Notes: generated by a model from the letters alone, not told the origin. Shown: positions 8,730-17,238, numbered from the stretch's first letter. The stretch: 64,000 nucleotides of DNA from JAWPMT01 sp965267435 (GCA_965267435.1 OZ253960.1:6572001-6636000); one strand, 5' to 3'. A program made the numbers and translations.

Positions 8730-8980
8730 CCAAGAACCTTCTTTGGCCTGAAGGCCATGTGAGCAACCGAGCAGGCACTGTGCGCATGGTAGCGGGGCGA
8801 AGTGTGCTCACGGCCGCGAGGGGGCACCTGTGGGCGGGCCTGTGGCGGGGCTCGTGCGACTCCAGGGACTCCATTCACTCCCTTGGATGACAAAAAGCAG
8901 CTTTCTCAGATCCCTTTCTCTTTGAATGTGAATTAAGTCAGGTGCGAAGAATTATCCCCATCGAAATGTGCCAGGTCCGC

Positions 8981-8992
8981 TGACCTAAATCA
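8981..8992 (+). promoter_or_regulatory. FNR-type box 3, upstream of the second usp-like gene
   Basis: TGACCTAAATCA fits TGAY-N4-RTCA and ends 77 bases before the ATG at 9070. A near-match with one deviation, TGAATTAAGTCA, lies at 8929-8940. No good TAnnTTTG element is visible at the class II distance; the nearest candidate (CATTTCCG, 9014-9021) is poor. Confidence 0.5.
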
Positions 8993-9069
8993 TCGGGCCG
9001 GACCCTTTCTTGTCATTTCCGTCGGCTAGGCATATTGATACCTTAGGATCGCATAAAACATGAGACGAG

Positions 9070-9810
9070 ATGAACAAGCGTAAAATCCTAATCCCTTTAG
9101 AGGAAAATCTCATGACCGCCACACTGATGACGTTCATGATGAGATTGGCGGCCAAGAAAGACTTTAGCCTGATTTTCCTACAAGATGACACCCACCCTAA
9201 TGTGCTGCTCGACCTGGGGCAGTTTGATCGCCTGGAGGAATATAGTGAGGTAGACTATCAGGTCGAGCATATAGACGGCGACTGGGTGAGAAATGTCAAC
9301 GAACTGGGAGACAAGCACGGCATCGATCTGGTGGCTCTCGGTATCGGCCCAAACAGAACGAAGTCCCACGAGATGATCAGGGCAATCCAGCGTCCATTGC
9401 TGATCTTCCCTGACCATTGGACACCCAAAGACATCAAGAAGATTGGATTTGCATGTGATAATCACAGCTTTGAAGATTCGTCCGTGCTATCTATCCTTTG
9501 GTACCTGGCGATCGAACTCCGGGCTGAGGTGTACATCATACACATCAGTGAGAAGCCCCTGGATCGCTGGGAACTCAACGGACGTGTGGAGGATAGCATC
9601 GAGTTTTATCTGCAGGATGTTGAGCATCACTACGAGTTCATCAATAGCGAAAATGTGGCCAAGTCTCTCCTCGATTTTTGTGAGGAAAGAGATCTTGACA
9701 TGTTAGCTACCATGCCCCGTGATCACCAGATCAATAGAATGGAGAACGGCGGTAAGGTGACCGGTCAATTGATCGAGAATGCCCCTATTCCTATTATCAC
9801 GATTGACTAA
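9070..9810 (+). CDS. divergent tandem universal-stress-like protein
   Basis: This 246-residue protein starts MNKRKILIPLEENLM and has two Usp-like folds (about 1-115 and 118-246), inferred from alternating strand/helix pattern, the internal restart DIKKIGFACDNHS and the end NAPIPIITID. The G-x2-G-x9-G-S ATP loop is not evident in either half, so it is probably a non-ATP-binding member. It is followed 12 bases later by a tonB-like gene and may be cotranscribed with it. A role in stress physiology is inferred from family and from FNR box 3 only. Confidence 0.72.
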   Translation: MNKRKILIPLEENLMTATLMTFMMRLAAKKDFSLIFLQDDTHPNVLLDLGQFDRLEEYSEVDYQVEHIDGDWVRNVNELGDKHGIDLVALGIGPNRTKSHEMIRAIQRPLLIFPDHWTPKDIKKIGFACDNHSFEDSSVLSILWYLAIELRAEVYIIHISEKPLDRWELNGRVEDSIEFYLQDVEHHYEFINSENVAKSLLDFCEERDLDMLATMPRDHQINRMENGGKVTGQLIENAPIPIITID

Positions 9811-9822
9811 AACCCGAGAAAA

Positions 9823-10620
9823 ATGGAAGCTTTAGTAACCCAAAAAAGGACAAAAAAAGTAGATCACTTACTTACTGATCAACCCGTAGAGTTCAAGAAG
9901 AGCCCGGGTAGCCAGAAGGTCTATCAGCAGATGATAGACGTAAAGCAAGAGAAGTCCGCCAGGGAGTCACGAGAGAAGTTCCTCTTTTTCTTCGTGGGAT
10001 TGACGGTATCGCTGGCGCTGATCATAGGTGCCTTTGAATACAAGAGTGTCGATGATGGCCAACTTGTGGATTTGACGGGTGAGGTTGCAGAGATCGAGGT
10101 GATGAACGAAGTGCCTCCCACCGAGCAACCACCTCCACCACCTCCCAAGAATATCTTGCCGCAGGTGATCCAGGAGGTAGCCAATGATGAAGAGGTGATA
10201 GAGGACCTCAAGATCGAAATCGACATGGAGGTGACGGAGGAAATGGCGGTCGAGGAGGTCGTCTATGAGCCTGTGATGGAGGAGGAAATGGTGGAGGAGA
10301 TCTTCACCATCGTGGAGGCTCTGCCTGAGCCAAAAGGAGGATTTGCAGCGTTCTATGAGTATTTGGGTAAGAGCATCGAGTACCCCGGCTTGGCCCGGCG
10401 ACAAGGTGTGGCCGGCCGGGTGTTTGTGCAGTTCGTCGTCGAAAAGGACGGCACATTGAGCAACTTCGTTGTGGTGAAGGGAATAGGAAGTGGCTGTGAC
10501 GAAGAGGCGGTGCGCGTCTTGCGAGAGGCGCCGGCATGGGAGCCCGGAAGGCAAAGGGGCAATCCAGTAAGAGTCTACAAGACGATACCTATATTTTTCC
10601 AACTGAGAGGCACGCACTAA
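9823..10620 (+). CDS. energy transducer TonB family protein
   Basis: This 265-residue protein has a cytoplasmic N-terminal stretch (about 1-47), one membrane helix (about 49-68, FLFFFVGLTVSLALIIGAFE), a periplasmic Pro-rich segment with a run of six prolines near 105-112, a long Glu/Val-rich spacer and a C-terminal TonB domain (about 170-265, with AGRVFVQFVVEKDG and AVRVLREAPAWEPG). Such proteins transmit membrane energy to outer-membrane TonB-dependent transporters. Its receptor partner is not encoded nearby. A rho-independent terminator follows at 10658. Confidence 0.9.
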   Translation: MEALVTQKRTKKVDHLLTDQPVEFKKSPGSQKVYQQMIDVKQEKSARESREKFLFFFVGLTVSLALIIGAFEYKSVDDGQLVDLTGEVAEIEVMNEVPPTEQPPPPPPKNILPQVIQEVANDEEVIEDLKIEIDMEVTEEMAVEEVVYEPVMEEEMVEEIFTIVEALPEPKGGFAAFYEYLGKSIEYPGLARRQGVAGRVFVQFVVEKDGTLSNFVVVKGIGSGCDEEAVRVLREAPAWEPGRQRGNPVRVYKTIPIFFQLRGTH

Positions 10621-10657
10621 CAGTTGAATTAGGTAACACGCTCGTTCAGTTTATAAT

Positions 10658-10689
10658 AGCCATCTCGAGGAATCGGGGTGGCTTTTTTA
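10658..10689 (+). terminator. rho-independent terminator after the tonB gene
   Basis: AGCCATCTCG pairs (with G-U pairs) with CGGGGTGGCT around the loop AGGAAT and is followed by a run of six T. Confidence 0.8.
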
Positions 10690-10696
10690 TTCAGAG

Positions 10697-10728
10697 GGCT
10701 CCTGTTTCAAGGTTCCAGGTTTTTTGGC
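10697..10728. repeat. intergenic repeat family, copy B (fragment)
   Basis: GGCTCCTGTTTCAAGGTTCC plus AGGTTTTTTGG resembles copy E at 62504 (GCTCCTGTTCAAAG) and copy D at 19262 (GTTCCAGGTTT). It is a short, isolated member between a terminator and the GntR operator. Confidence 0.35.
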
Positions 10729-10770
10729 AGAACTATTTGGAGGTTTCAGAAAAGATCTCTACTATTGCAC

Positions 10771-10790
10771 TGTACTAGTATGGTAGTACA
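10771..10790 (+). promoter_or_regulatory. probable GntR/YtrA operator
   Basis: TGTACTA (10771-10777) and TAGTACA (10784-10790) form a perfect inverted repeat around GTATGG. A -7-like element TACTATTG (10761-10768; one mismatch to TAnnTTTG) lies just upstream, so the palindrome would cover the transcription start of the ABC operon. Because the operon encodes a GntR/YtrA-type repressor, autoregulation through this site is the simplest reading. Confidence 0.6.
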
Positions 10791-10803
10791 CTAATTCACT
10801 GAT

Positions 10804-11634
10804 ATGATTGATATTCAAAAACTCAAATTTCATTACCCTGGCAGCAAGGAGCCACTCTTTCGTGAGTTGGATTGCCAGCTGCCGGGGGGTAGCATCACTG
10901 GGTTGCTGGGCAAGAATGGTGCGGGGAAGACAACCCTTCTCAAGATCATGATTGGCCTGCTGTTTCCAGACAGCGGCTCGGTGGGGGTCCTGGGGGATTC
11001 CCCACGGCGCAGGAGGCCGTCCTTCCTGCAGGACCTGTTTTTCGTTTCGGAGGAATTTTACTTGCCGGGCATCTCTATTGAGCAGTTTGTAAAAGCCAAC
11101 AGCGGCTTTTACCCTACGTTTCAGAGGGACTTGCTCGACCAACTTTTGTCGGACTTTGAACTGCCCTCCACCGGGAATCTGCAAAAGCTGTCCTACGGCC
11201 AGAAGAAGAAATTCATCATTTCTTTTGCGCTCGCTTCGAAGTGTCGCCTTCTCATACTGGATGAGCCAACGAATGGGCTGGACATTCCTTCAAAGACAAT
11301 CTTTCGAAAGGTGATGGCCGGTTCGCTGGATGAGGACCAGTTGGTGGTGATCTCTACTCATCAGGTCAAAGACGTGGAGAACCTCATCGATCGGATCCTC
11401 ATTCTGGAGGAGGGGCAATTCATCCTACAAAAAGATCTGCTGGACATTTCTTCCAGGCTGAATTTCTCACGGAGTACGACTGGCGAAGGTCAGGAGGTGC
11501 TGTACAGTGAGATGGTACCGGGTGGTTACAAGGTCATAACCCCCCAGCACAATGGTAGCTCATCGGTGGATATCGAATTACTTTTTAACGCGGTCACCCA
11601 AGGGGATCAAAAACTCAAAAGCTATGTCGACTAA
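10804..11634 (+). CDS. ABC transporter ATP-binding protein
   Basis: This 276-residue ATPase has a Walker A loop GKNGAGKTT near residue 37, the signature as LSYGQKKKF near 124, Walker B LLILDEPTNGLD near 152, and the H-loop in VISTHQVKD. It belongs to the BcrA/YtrB-like exporter group by its neighbours: a six-helix permease gene overlaps it by 11 bases and a YtrA-type GntR regulator follows. The substrate cannot be read from the sequence; related operons respond to cell-wall antibiotics or other envelope stress (family knowledge). Confidence 0.9.
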   Translation: MIDIQKLKFHYPGSKEPLFRELDCQLPGGSITGLLGKNGAGKTTLLKIMIGLLFPDSGSVGVLGDSPRRRRPSFLQDLFFVSEEFYLPGISIEQFVKANSGFYPTFQRDLLDQLLSDFELPSTGNLQKLSYGQKKKFIISFALASKCRLLILDEPTNGLDIPSKTIFRKVMAGSLDEDQLVVISTHQVKDVENLIDRILILEEGQFILQKDLLDISSRLNFSRSTTGEGQEVLYSEMVPGGYKVITPQHNGSSSVDIELLFNAVTQGDQKLKSYVD

Positions 11635-12418
11635 CAACACATTCGATTTTCGCCGATTTGGGCTGCTATTTCGCCAGTACCTGATCCACAACAACAAGAC
11701 GTTGGTCTATTCACTCGTAGGCTACAGCGGCGTCGTATTTCTTGTGCTGTTTCTGGCACAGCTCGGTAATGAGGGCAACCCCCATACCATTGCGACCTTC
11801 TTGCCTGTTTTACCCGCCGTAGTGATCACCTTCGGGTTGTTACATGTCGGGTATTCATTTCCCGCTTTTCGTTCCAAGGAGAAGAGCTTTGGTTACCTGA
11901 CATTGCCGGCGTCTACGTTGGAGAAGTTCCTGTTCGAGCTGGTCACTCGAGTGGTGTTGCTCCTCATCATCCTACCGGTATTGTATTGGTTCATGTTCAA
12001 TGTCCAGGGCTGGGTCTTTGAGTTATTTAGCCGCCAGACGGAGTTCAGCAGTATCGGTCTCAGTGATTTCCGGGCGATAGACATCAGTCCTGTCAATGAG
12101 AGGCCCTGGCTGCAGGTGGTGATCATTGGAGGCGCTCTTTTGACTTTTGTACTCCCATTTACAGGTGCTGCGATGTTCAACAAGCAGCCCCTGGTGAAGA
12201 CGATATTCGCGGTGGCACTCATATTCCTCTTCTACTTTGGCACGGCGTACATCGTCATCGAGCCATTAGGGCTGCACAATTACAGAGTGGACGACTCCAT
12301 GTGGCTCGTCCCTGAGGATGACTTACAGATTGCCACATTGTTTGGGCTGCTGATGATTGCTGCTAATGTGGCGATGCTATTGGTGGCGTATTTGAAGGTG
12401 AAGGAAAAGGAGGTGTAG
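11624..12418 (+). CDS. ABC transporter permease
   Basis: From the ATG at 11624 (MSTNNTFDFRRFG) the protein has 264 residues and about six membrane helices, with a strongly hydrophobic block in each of the regions 30-55, 65-85, 105-130, 165-190, 200-225 and 235-260. It overlaps the ATPase gene by 11 bases and is followed by the GntR gene after one base. It would form the membrane part of the exporter. Sequence alone does not reveal the substrate. Confidence 0.8.
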   Translation: MSTNNTFDFRRFGLLFRQYLIHNNKTLVYSLVGYSGVVFLVLFLAQLGNEGNPHTIATFLPVLPAVVITFGLLHVGYSFPAFRSKEKSFGYLTLPASTLEKFLFELVTRVVLLLIILPVLYWFMFNVQGWVFELFSRQTEFSSIGLSDFRAIDISPVNERPWLQVVIIGGALLTFVLPFTGAAMFNKQPLVKTIFAVALIFLFYFGTAYIVIEPLGLHNYRVDDSMWLVPEDDLQIATLFGLLMIAANVAMLLVAYLKVKEKEV

Positions 12419-12419
12419 C

Positions 12420-12791
12420 ATGGAATTCAGAAATGGGAAGAGCATCTTCCTGCAAATAGCAGACACGATTACGGACAAGGTAGTCAACGGCGAGTACCCG
12501 GCGGGTGAAAAAATCCCCTCGGTTCGCGAACTGGCGGCAGAAATGGGCGTGAACCCCAATACAATTATGAGAACATACAACGAACTCCAGTCCATGGAGA
12601 TCATCGAGAATAGAAGAGGCATCGGCTACTTCGTGCATGCCGAAGCTCAGAAGGTCATTTTGACAGAAAAACGAAAGGAATTTTTTCAGCAGTTGCTGCC
12701 TGACTTTCTCTCGAAAGCACAGTTGCTAGGCATCGAATACGAGGAGCTAGACAAACACCTCCAATCCACATACAAAAACGGTAAGTCATGA
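12420..12791 (+). CDS. GntR family transcriptional regulator, YtrA type
   Basis: This short (123-residue) regulator has a winged helix-turn-helix at about 8-75 (PSVRELAAEMGVNPNTIMRT) and only a small helical C-terminal tail instead of a large effector domain, as in the YtrA subfamily. Such proteins usually repress their own ABC-transporter operon. The palindrome at 10771-10790 is the likely operator. Its TGA overlaps the ATG of the next gene by 4 bases. Confidence 0.9.
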   Translation: MEFRNGKSIFLQIADTITDKVVNGEYPAGEKIPSVRELAAEMGVNPNTIMRTYNELQSMEIIENRRGIGYFVHAEAQKVILTEKRKEFFQQLLPDFLSKAQLLGIEYEELDKHLQSTYKNGKS

Positions 12792-13474
12792 AACTAAGCG
12801 ATAAAATTTTGATAGGCTTTTTTGGCGGCGTGTTGGCGTATATGCTGGCAGCATTTACAGAGGTGCGTGTACGAGGTGAGCGCAGTCACTTCACTCCTGA
12901 GAACTCTGTCGTTGAGACGCTGGAGGTGGGTAATATTGGTTATATCGTAGTGCCCGATCTAGACAAGAAGGTGACCATCACGACGGATGACGAATCCAGA
13001 ATCAGACTGAGGAGCAAAGAAGGAGACCTATCCAAACATGTCTCGTATTCAATGAAGGGTGATACCCTTGTATTTGAGGGTCTCACAGTGCCGGAGGATA
13101 CAAGATATGAACTACATGTCTTCGTTCGAGCTGGTCAGCTGAGAGGTATCGATGCCACCTACAGCTCATTGGAGGTAGGCGATCTGGGAAGGTCTACACT
13201 CGATGTTACTCAAAGAGGTGGGGTACTTGTGATGGGTGGAAATTTCTCCCTGGATACCATGAACCTACATGCTTCGAGGGGTGCGCAGTTCGATACCTGG
13301 AACTCACAAGTTGATGTCCTAGCTCTGGATATGAACAGTGCCAACGTGGAGATCCGCGGGGTAGTCGGTCGACTGGAAGGTGAGATGATCAATGAATCTT
13401 ATCTTTCGGTGGGTAGCGCAAGGGAATTTGCCTTCCGCAAGGACGGCACCAGTCATCTGAGCTATAGGAACTAG
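12788..13474 (+). CDS. membrane-anchored protein with DUF2807-like beta-solenoid domain
   Basis: This 228-residue protein has an N-terminal anchor or signal helix (about 6-24) and then an all-beta region with alternating hydrophobic residues and repeated short turns (for example LRGIDATYSSLEVGDLG and NSANVEIRGVVGRLEG), resembling the DUF2807 putative adhesin/solenoid family. It is translationally coupled to the GntR gene (ATGA overlap) and is the last gene before a strong terminator, so it probably serves the same envelope-stress response. Exact function is unknown. Confidence 0.6.
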   Translation: MKLSDKILIGFFGGVLAYMLAAFTEVRVRGERSHFTPENSVVETLEVGNIGYIVVPDLDKKVTITTDDESRIRLRSKEGDLSKHVSYSMKGDTLVFEGLTVPEDTRYELHVFVRAGQLRGIDATYSSLEVGDLGRSTLDVTQRGGVLVMGGNFSLDTMNLHASRGAQFDTWNSQVDVLALDMNSANVEIRGVVGRLEGEMINESYLSVGSAREFAFRKDGTSHLSYRN

Positions 13475-13497
13475 CTGTTTCCTGAAAACGAGTTGAG

Positions 13498-13530
13498 GAG
13501 GACACTAACAATCAGTGTCCTCTTTTTTTT
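13498..13530 (+). terminator. rho-independent terminator of the GntR/ABC operon
   Basis: GAGGACACT (13498-13506) pairs perfectly with AGTGTCCTC (13514-13522) around a 7-base loop and is followed by eight T. Confidence 0.9.
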
Positions 13531-13873
13531 GCGTTGAACTAGTGACGTCCTGGCGGACCTTGAATACTTGGGTTTCAGGGGGAGGGTTGAAGCAAAGTTC
13601 CTTTCTGATAGCTTGAACAAGGACTTGCTATTGAAAAGGACTTCCGAACTACTTCAGGCCGATAGCACTGCAAGGTCATATTGGGATTCCGCCACAGGCA
13701 ATATAGAATCTGTGATCAACCGCCTCGGGAGCAATGCCTGACGCACCTTATCTGTCCACCGGGCTTTTCAACCGATTGTTCAGTCCAGCACGTTGCTACG
13801 AGCCTCGATAGCAAGATTTTTTCTATGCAATCGTTTTCGAACCCCACTTCCTGACGAACGATACCCGACCACA
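13531..13873. other. intergenic stretch without a recognisable gene
   Basis: About 340 bases between the operon terminator and FNR box 4. No open frame with convincing coding character, tRNA or strong hairpin was found. It may contain a decayed gene, but nothing supports a specific origin. Confidence 0.5.
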
Positions 13874-13885
13874 TGATCGTAATCA
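13874..13885 (+). promoter_or_regulatory. FNR-type box 4 and promoter of PEP carboxykinase
   Basis: TGATCGTAATCA fits TGAY-N4-RTCA. Its centre is exactly 29.5 bases before the -7-like element TACTTTCA (13909-13916), the same spacing as at the usp gene (box 2) and dipeptidyl peptidase III (box 5). It ends 43 bases before the ATG at 13929 and 67 bases before an in-frame ATG at 13953. Confidence 0.62.
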
Positions 13886-13928
13886 TAATCGGGCCATGAG
13901 CGTACCGCTACTTTCACACTTGAAATAA

Positions 13929-15815
13929 ATGCCCATTCTAAGCAACTCAATTATGGAAGTCAGTGCAAAAAATCCCACAAAAGGCCAAGTAGAAGTGAAA
14001 CACAAAGCCCTGAGACAATGGGTCGCTGAAGTAGCAGCTAAGTGCCAGCCAGACGAGATTTACTGGTGTGACGGTTCTGAGGAAGAGTACAACTCCATGA
14101 CTCAGAAACTAGTCGAAAAAGGAACATTCATTAAGTTGAACGAAGAGAAGCGTCCCAATAGCTTCGCATGTTTCTCCGATCCGAGTGACGTGGCTCGTGT
14201 CGAAGACAAGACATTCATCTGCAGCCGCAGAAAAGAAGATGCCGGTCCTACCAACAACTGGATGGATCCCAAGGAAATGCAGGCTACCCTGGACCCACTT
14301 TTCGAAGGTTGCATGAAGGGACGTACCATGTACGTTATTCCTTTCTGTATGGGTCCTCTGGGCTCACCCATATCACAGATAGGCGTGGAGATCAGTGACT
14401 CCGAGTACGTGGTCGTCAATATGAAGATCATGACCCGGATGGGACTCGGCGCCTTGAACCAACTCGGTGAGGACGGTGAATTTGTCAAGTGTCTGCATAC
14501 TGTAGGCGCTCCCCTCGAGCCTGGTCAGGAAGACGCCAAGTGGCCTTGCAATCCCACAGTAAAGTACATTGTTCACTACCCTGAGGAAAGAAGCATTGTA
14601 TCCTACGGATCAGGTTACGGCGGTAATGCCCTCCTTGGCAAGAAGTGCTTCGCTCTACGCATCGCTTCCGTCATGGCGCGTGAAGAAGGATGGCTGGCTG
14701 AGCACATGTTGATCATGGGCGCCAAGAGTCCCGAAGGCGAAAAGACTTACGTAGCAGCGGCATTCCCAAGTGCCTGTGGTAAGACCAACTTTGCTATGAT
14801 CATCCCTCCTGAGGAGATGAAGGGTTGGGAGATCAGCACCGTAGGTGACGACATCGCGTGGATTAAGCCCGGCGAGGACGGCCGACTATATGCCATCAAT
14901 CCTGAGGCCGGGTACTTTGGTGTAGCTCCCGGAACCAACTATAAGACCAACCCCAATGCTATGGAGACCATCAAGGCCAACAGTATCTTCACCAACGTGG
15001 GGATCACGCCAGATGGTGACGTATGGTGGGAAGGAATGAGCAAGGAAGTACCTGAGGGTGTCATCGATTGGCATGGCAACGCGTACGATCCTGCAGCAGG
15101 TGGCAAAGTAGCCCACCCCAATGCTCGATTCACTTGTCCCGCAAGCCAGTGCCCAAGTATCGATGAAGCCTGGGAAGATCCTCAGGGTGTGCCTATCAGT
15201 GCCTTCATCGTAGGTGGTCGACGCAGTACTGCCGTTCCTTTGGTCTATCAAGCGTCTAACTGGAACTTCGGCGTGTACGCTGCCTCCACTATTGGTTCTG
15301 AGATGACTGCTGCCGCATTTGGCGAAGTAGGTAAGGTTCGACGAGATCCATTCGCGATGCTGCCATTCTGTGGCTACCACATGGCGGACTACTTCAACCA
15401 CTGGTTGCAGTTTGGTCGATCACTCGCCAATCCTCCCCGTATGTTCGTTGTCAACTGGTTCCGCAAGGACGGTGAGGGCAACTTCCAATGGCCTGGATTC
15501 GGTGAAAACATGCGCGTACTTGAGTGGATCATCAATCGCGTGAGAGGTAGAGCCGGTGCCGTTGAGAGCCCCATTGGCTGGATGCCTACTTACAACGACA
15601 TGAACTGGGATGGCCTCGATTTCTCCTTCGAGAAGTTCGACGAGATCATGGACATCGACACCGAGCTTTGGAAGAAGGAAGTGTTTGGACATGAGGAACT
15701 CTTCGAGAAGATGTACGATAAGCTTCCCAAGGAATTTACCTTCATGAGAGAGCTGCTGTTGTCAAGCCTCTGGAGGTCACCCGAGAAATGGGAGCTGGCA
15801 CCTGAAAGAATCTAG
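13929..15815 (+). CDS. pckG: phosphoenolpyruvate carboxykinase (GTP)
   Basis: This 628-residue enzyme interconverts oxaloacetate and phosphoenolpyruvate with GTP/GDP, the entry step of gluconeogenesis. The GTP-type hallmark FPSACGKTNFAM (P-loop with the reactive Cys) lies near residue 278-289; RLYAINPEAGYFGVAPGT and GGRRSTAVPLVYQ are also typical. The length fits the GTP family, not the ATP family of about 530. The first ATG (13929) leaves a leader of only about 8 bases from the expected start site; ATG 13953 (MEVSAKNPTKG) would give a leader of about 32 bases like the other boxed promoters, so the true start may be there. A terminator follows. Confidence 0.95.
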   Translation: MPILSNSIMEVSAKNPTKGQVEVKHKALRQWVAEVAAKCQPDEIYWCDGSEEEYNSMTQKLVEKGTFIKLNEEKRPNSFACFSDPSDVARVEDKTFICSRRKEDAGPTNNWMDPKEMQATLDPLFEGCMKGRTMYVIPFCMGPLGSPISQIGVEISDSEYVVVNMKIMTRMGLGALNQLGEDGEFVKCLHTVGAPLEPGQEDAKWPCNPTVKYIVHYPEERSIVSYGSGYGGNALLGKKCFALRIASVMAREEGWLAEHMLIMGAKSPEGEKTYVAAAFPSACGKTNFAMIIPPEEMKGWEISTVGDDIAWIKPGEDGRLYAINPEAGYFGVAPGTNYKTNPNAMETIKANSIFTNVGITPDGDVWWEGMSKEVPEGVIDWHGNAYDPAAGGKVAHPNARFTCPASQCPSIDEAWEDPQGVPISAFIVGGRRSTAVPLVYQASNWNFGVYAASTIGSEMTAAAFGEVGKVRRDPFAMLPFCGYHMADYFNHWLQFGRSLANPPRMFVVNWFRKDGEGNFQWPGFGENMRVLEWIINRVRGRAGAVESPIGWMPTYNDMNWDGLDFSFEKFDEIMDIDTELWKKEVFGHEELFEKMYDKLPKEFTFMRELLLSSLWRSPEKWELAPERI

Positions 15816-15844
15816 TGCTGTACCATAATTTGTAATACGATTCG

Positions 15845-15875
15845 GCAGCCGGGAGTAGTTCCGGCTGCTTTTTTT
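15845..15875 (+). terminator. rho-independent terminator after pckG
   Basis: GCAGCCGG (15845-15852) pairs with CCGGCTGC (15861-15868) and is followed by seven T. Confidence 0.9.
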
Positions 15876-16008
15876 GCTTTAGACGAAGTGATATTGGTCT
15901 CGCTGTAGGTCCGCGGTATGGAGCTATTGTTGATATGATCTGATCGTTCGGCTACCCTTCTGAGGTTTAGAAGCCAACATTGCAGCCGTTGTTTAGTTCT
16001 CTTCTTGC

Positions 16009-16016
16009 TACTTTCA
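16009..16016 (+). promoter_or_regulatory. -7 promoter element of the gene at 16087
   Basis: TACTTTCA in the context TTGCTACTTTCA is the same element as at 13909 and 17191. No FNR-type box is present 29.5 bases upstream, so this copy is probably a plain housekeeping promoter. Confidence 0.45.
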
Positions 16017-16086
16017 CGGGAAGTGGACGGATGGTCAGGCACAGCTGGCCGATCCATTTTGGTCAATTTGGACGTCACCGAATCTT

Positions 16087-17040
16087 ATGAAAGCAAAAAC
16101 GCAAAATAGACAGCTGGGAACAATACTTCTGATCTTCTGCCTGACACTGGCGGGCATGGCAGCATCTTTAGCCAAGGATCGAAGCTCCAATAATTACTCC
16201 GACGCCTCGGTCGAGGGAACCTCGCTCAATCAACAAGAAAAGGTCGTTCGAGGCAAACTGACCGTCGATAAGACGGGGGAGCCCTTGCCATTTGCAACCA
16301 TAGGTGTACCCGGCAAGAACCTGGGCACCATTTCCAGGCCTGATGGGTCCTATTCCGTCAATCTATCACAAGCCGCACCTACAGACAGCCTCGTGCTCAG
16401 CACTTTGGGCTACGAGAGGAAAGCCTTTTTAGTGTCTGATCTTCAGGGTGGTCAGCTCGACGTGCAGCTGAAGCCACAAGCCATTGTATTGCAGGAGGTG
16501 ACGATCACTCGCAAAAAGGAGAAGCCGGTCCTTGAGAAGATTGGACGATACAAACCTTCAAAGACAACCCGTGGCCAGAGCGGCATCAAGGAGTTTGGCT
16601 TTGGAGGTGAGTACGGCATCCTGATCAAGAAGCATGAGAAGGTCTACGAGATGCAGGATGTCAATTTTCATATGAGGTTCAATTCCACCGACAGCATTCT
16701 TTTTCGGATCAATATCTATTCCGTCGCCGACGGTTTGCCCAACAGGTCTATTTTGGACAGGGACCTGTTTGTTACCAGCAAAAAGGGTAAGAAGTGGATC
16801 AGCAAGGACGTGACCGACCGCAAGATCATCGTCAATCGGGACCTGTTCATAAGCTTCGAAGTAATTCGAATTTGGTACAGCGACAGCGGACAGAACAATA
16901 TCTTCTACACCTATGGCAGTGCCTACCCGGAGGGCGGCGTGTATTTGCGTAGGTCCAGTATGGATCGATGGATCCTGGGAGAGCCCGACGGCTTTCCAAT
17001 CACCCTCTATGTCACCGGCAGCATCTATGATACGCCATAG
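16087..17040 (+). CDS. secreted carboxypeptidase-like regulatory domain protein
   Basis: This 317-residue protein has a signal peptide (about 1-30) and a CarboxypepD_reg-like beta-sandwich at about 55-140 (VRGKLTVDKTGEPLPFATIGVPGKNLGTIS...DGSY). The pattern is the one found at the N-terminus of Bacteroidota TonB-dependent receptors, but the plug and barrel are absent. The remaining 170 residues form a beta-rich domain of unknown function that is recurrent in Bacteroidota periplasmic or surface proteins. It stands alone with its own promoter. Confidence 0.75.
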   Translation: MKAKTQNRQLGTILLIFCLTLAGMAASLAKDRSSNNYSDASVEGTSLNQQEKVVRGKLTVDKTGEPLPFATIGVPGKNLGTISRPDGSYSVNLSQAAPTDSLVLSTLGYERKAFLVSDLQGGQLDVQLKPQAIVLQEVTITRKKEKPVLEKIGRYKPSKTTRGQSGIKEFGFGGEYGILIKKHEKVYEMQDVNFHMRFNSTDSILFRINIYSVADGLPNRSILDRDLFVTSKKGKKWISKDVTDRKIIVNRDLFISFEVIRIWYSDSGQNNIFYTYGSAYPEGGVYLRRSSMDRWILGEPDGFPITLYVTGSIYDTP

Positions 17041-17068
17041 TATTTGATGAGTACTACCCTTGGATTTG

Positions 17069-17143
17069 CTGTTCAAAGTTCCCGATTACGAGATCCAGTA
17101 GGCGGTTTGGCTTGAAACATCGAACGTTGAACCTGGAACGGGA
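17069..17143. repeat. intergenic repeat family, copy C
   Basis: It contains GTTCAAAGTTCCCG, GAACGTTGAACC and TGGAACGGG, sharing the words GTTCAAAGTT and GAACGTTGAAC with copy A. As with copy A, it lies just (12 bases) before an FNR-type box. Confidence 0.55.
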
Positions 17144-17155
17144 AGAGTATGACCC

Positions 17156-17167
17156 TGACCCATGTCA
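17156..17167 (+). promoter_or_regulatory. FNR-type box 5 and promoter of dipeptidyl peptidase III
   Basis: TGACCCATGTCA fits TGAY-N4-RTCA. Its centre is exactly 29.5 bases before TACTTTCA (17191-17198). It ends 71 bases before the ATG at 17239. This site was found by predicting its position from the -7 element, which makes coincidence less likely. Confidence 0.62.
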
Positions 17168-17238
17168 TTGCACAATCAACGTAGATTTGCTACTTTCAGC
17201 GCATTTAAGAAGCGAACAACAGTAACTCCATTGTCATA

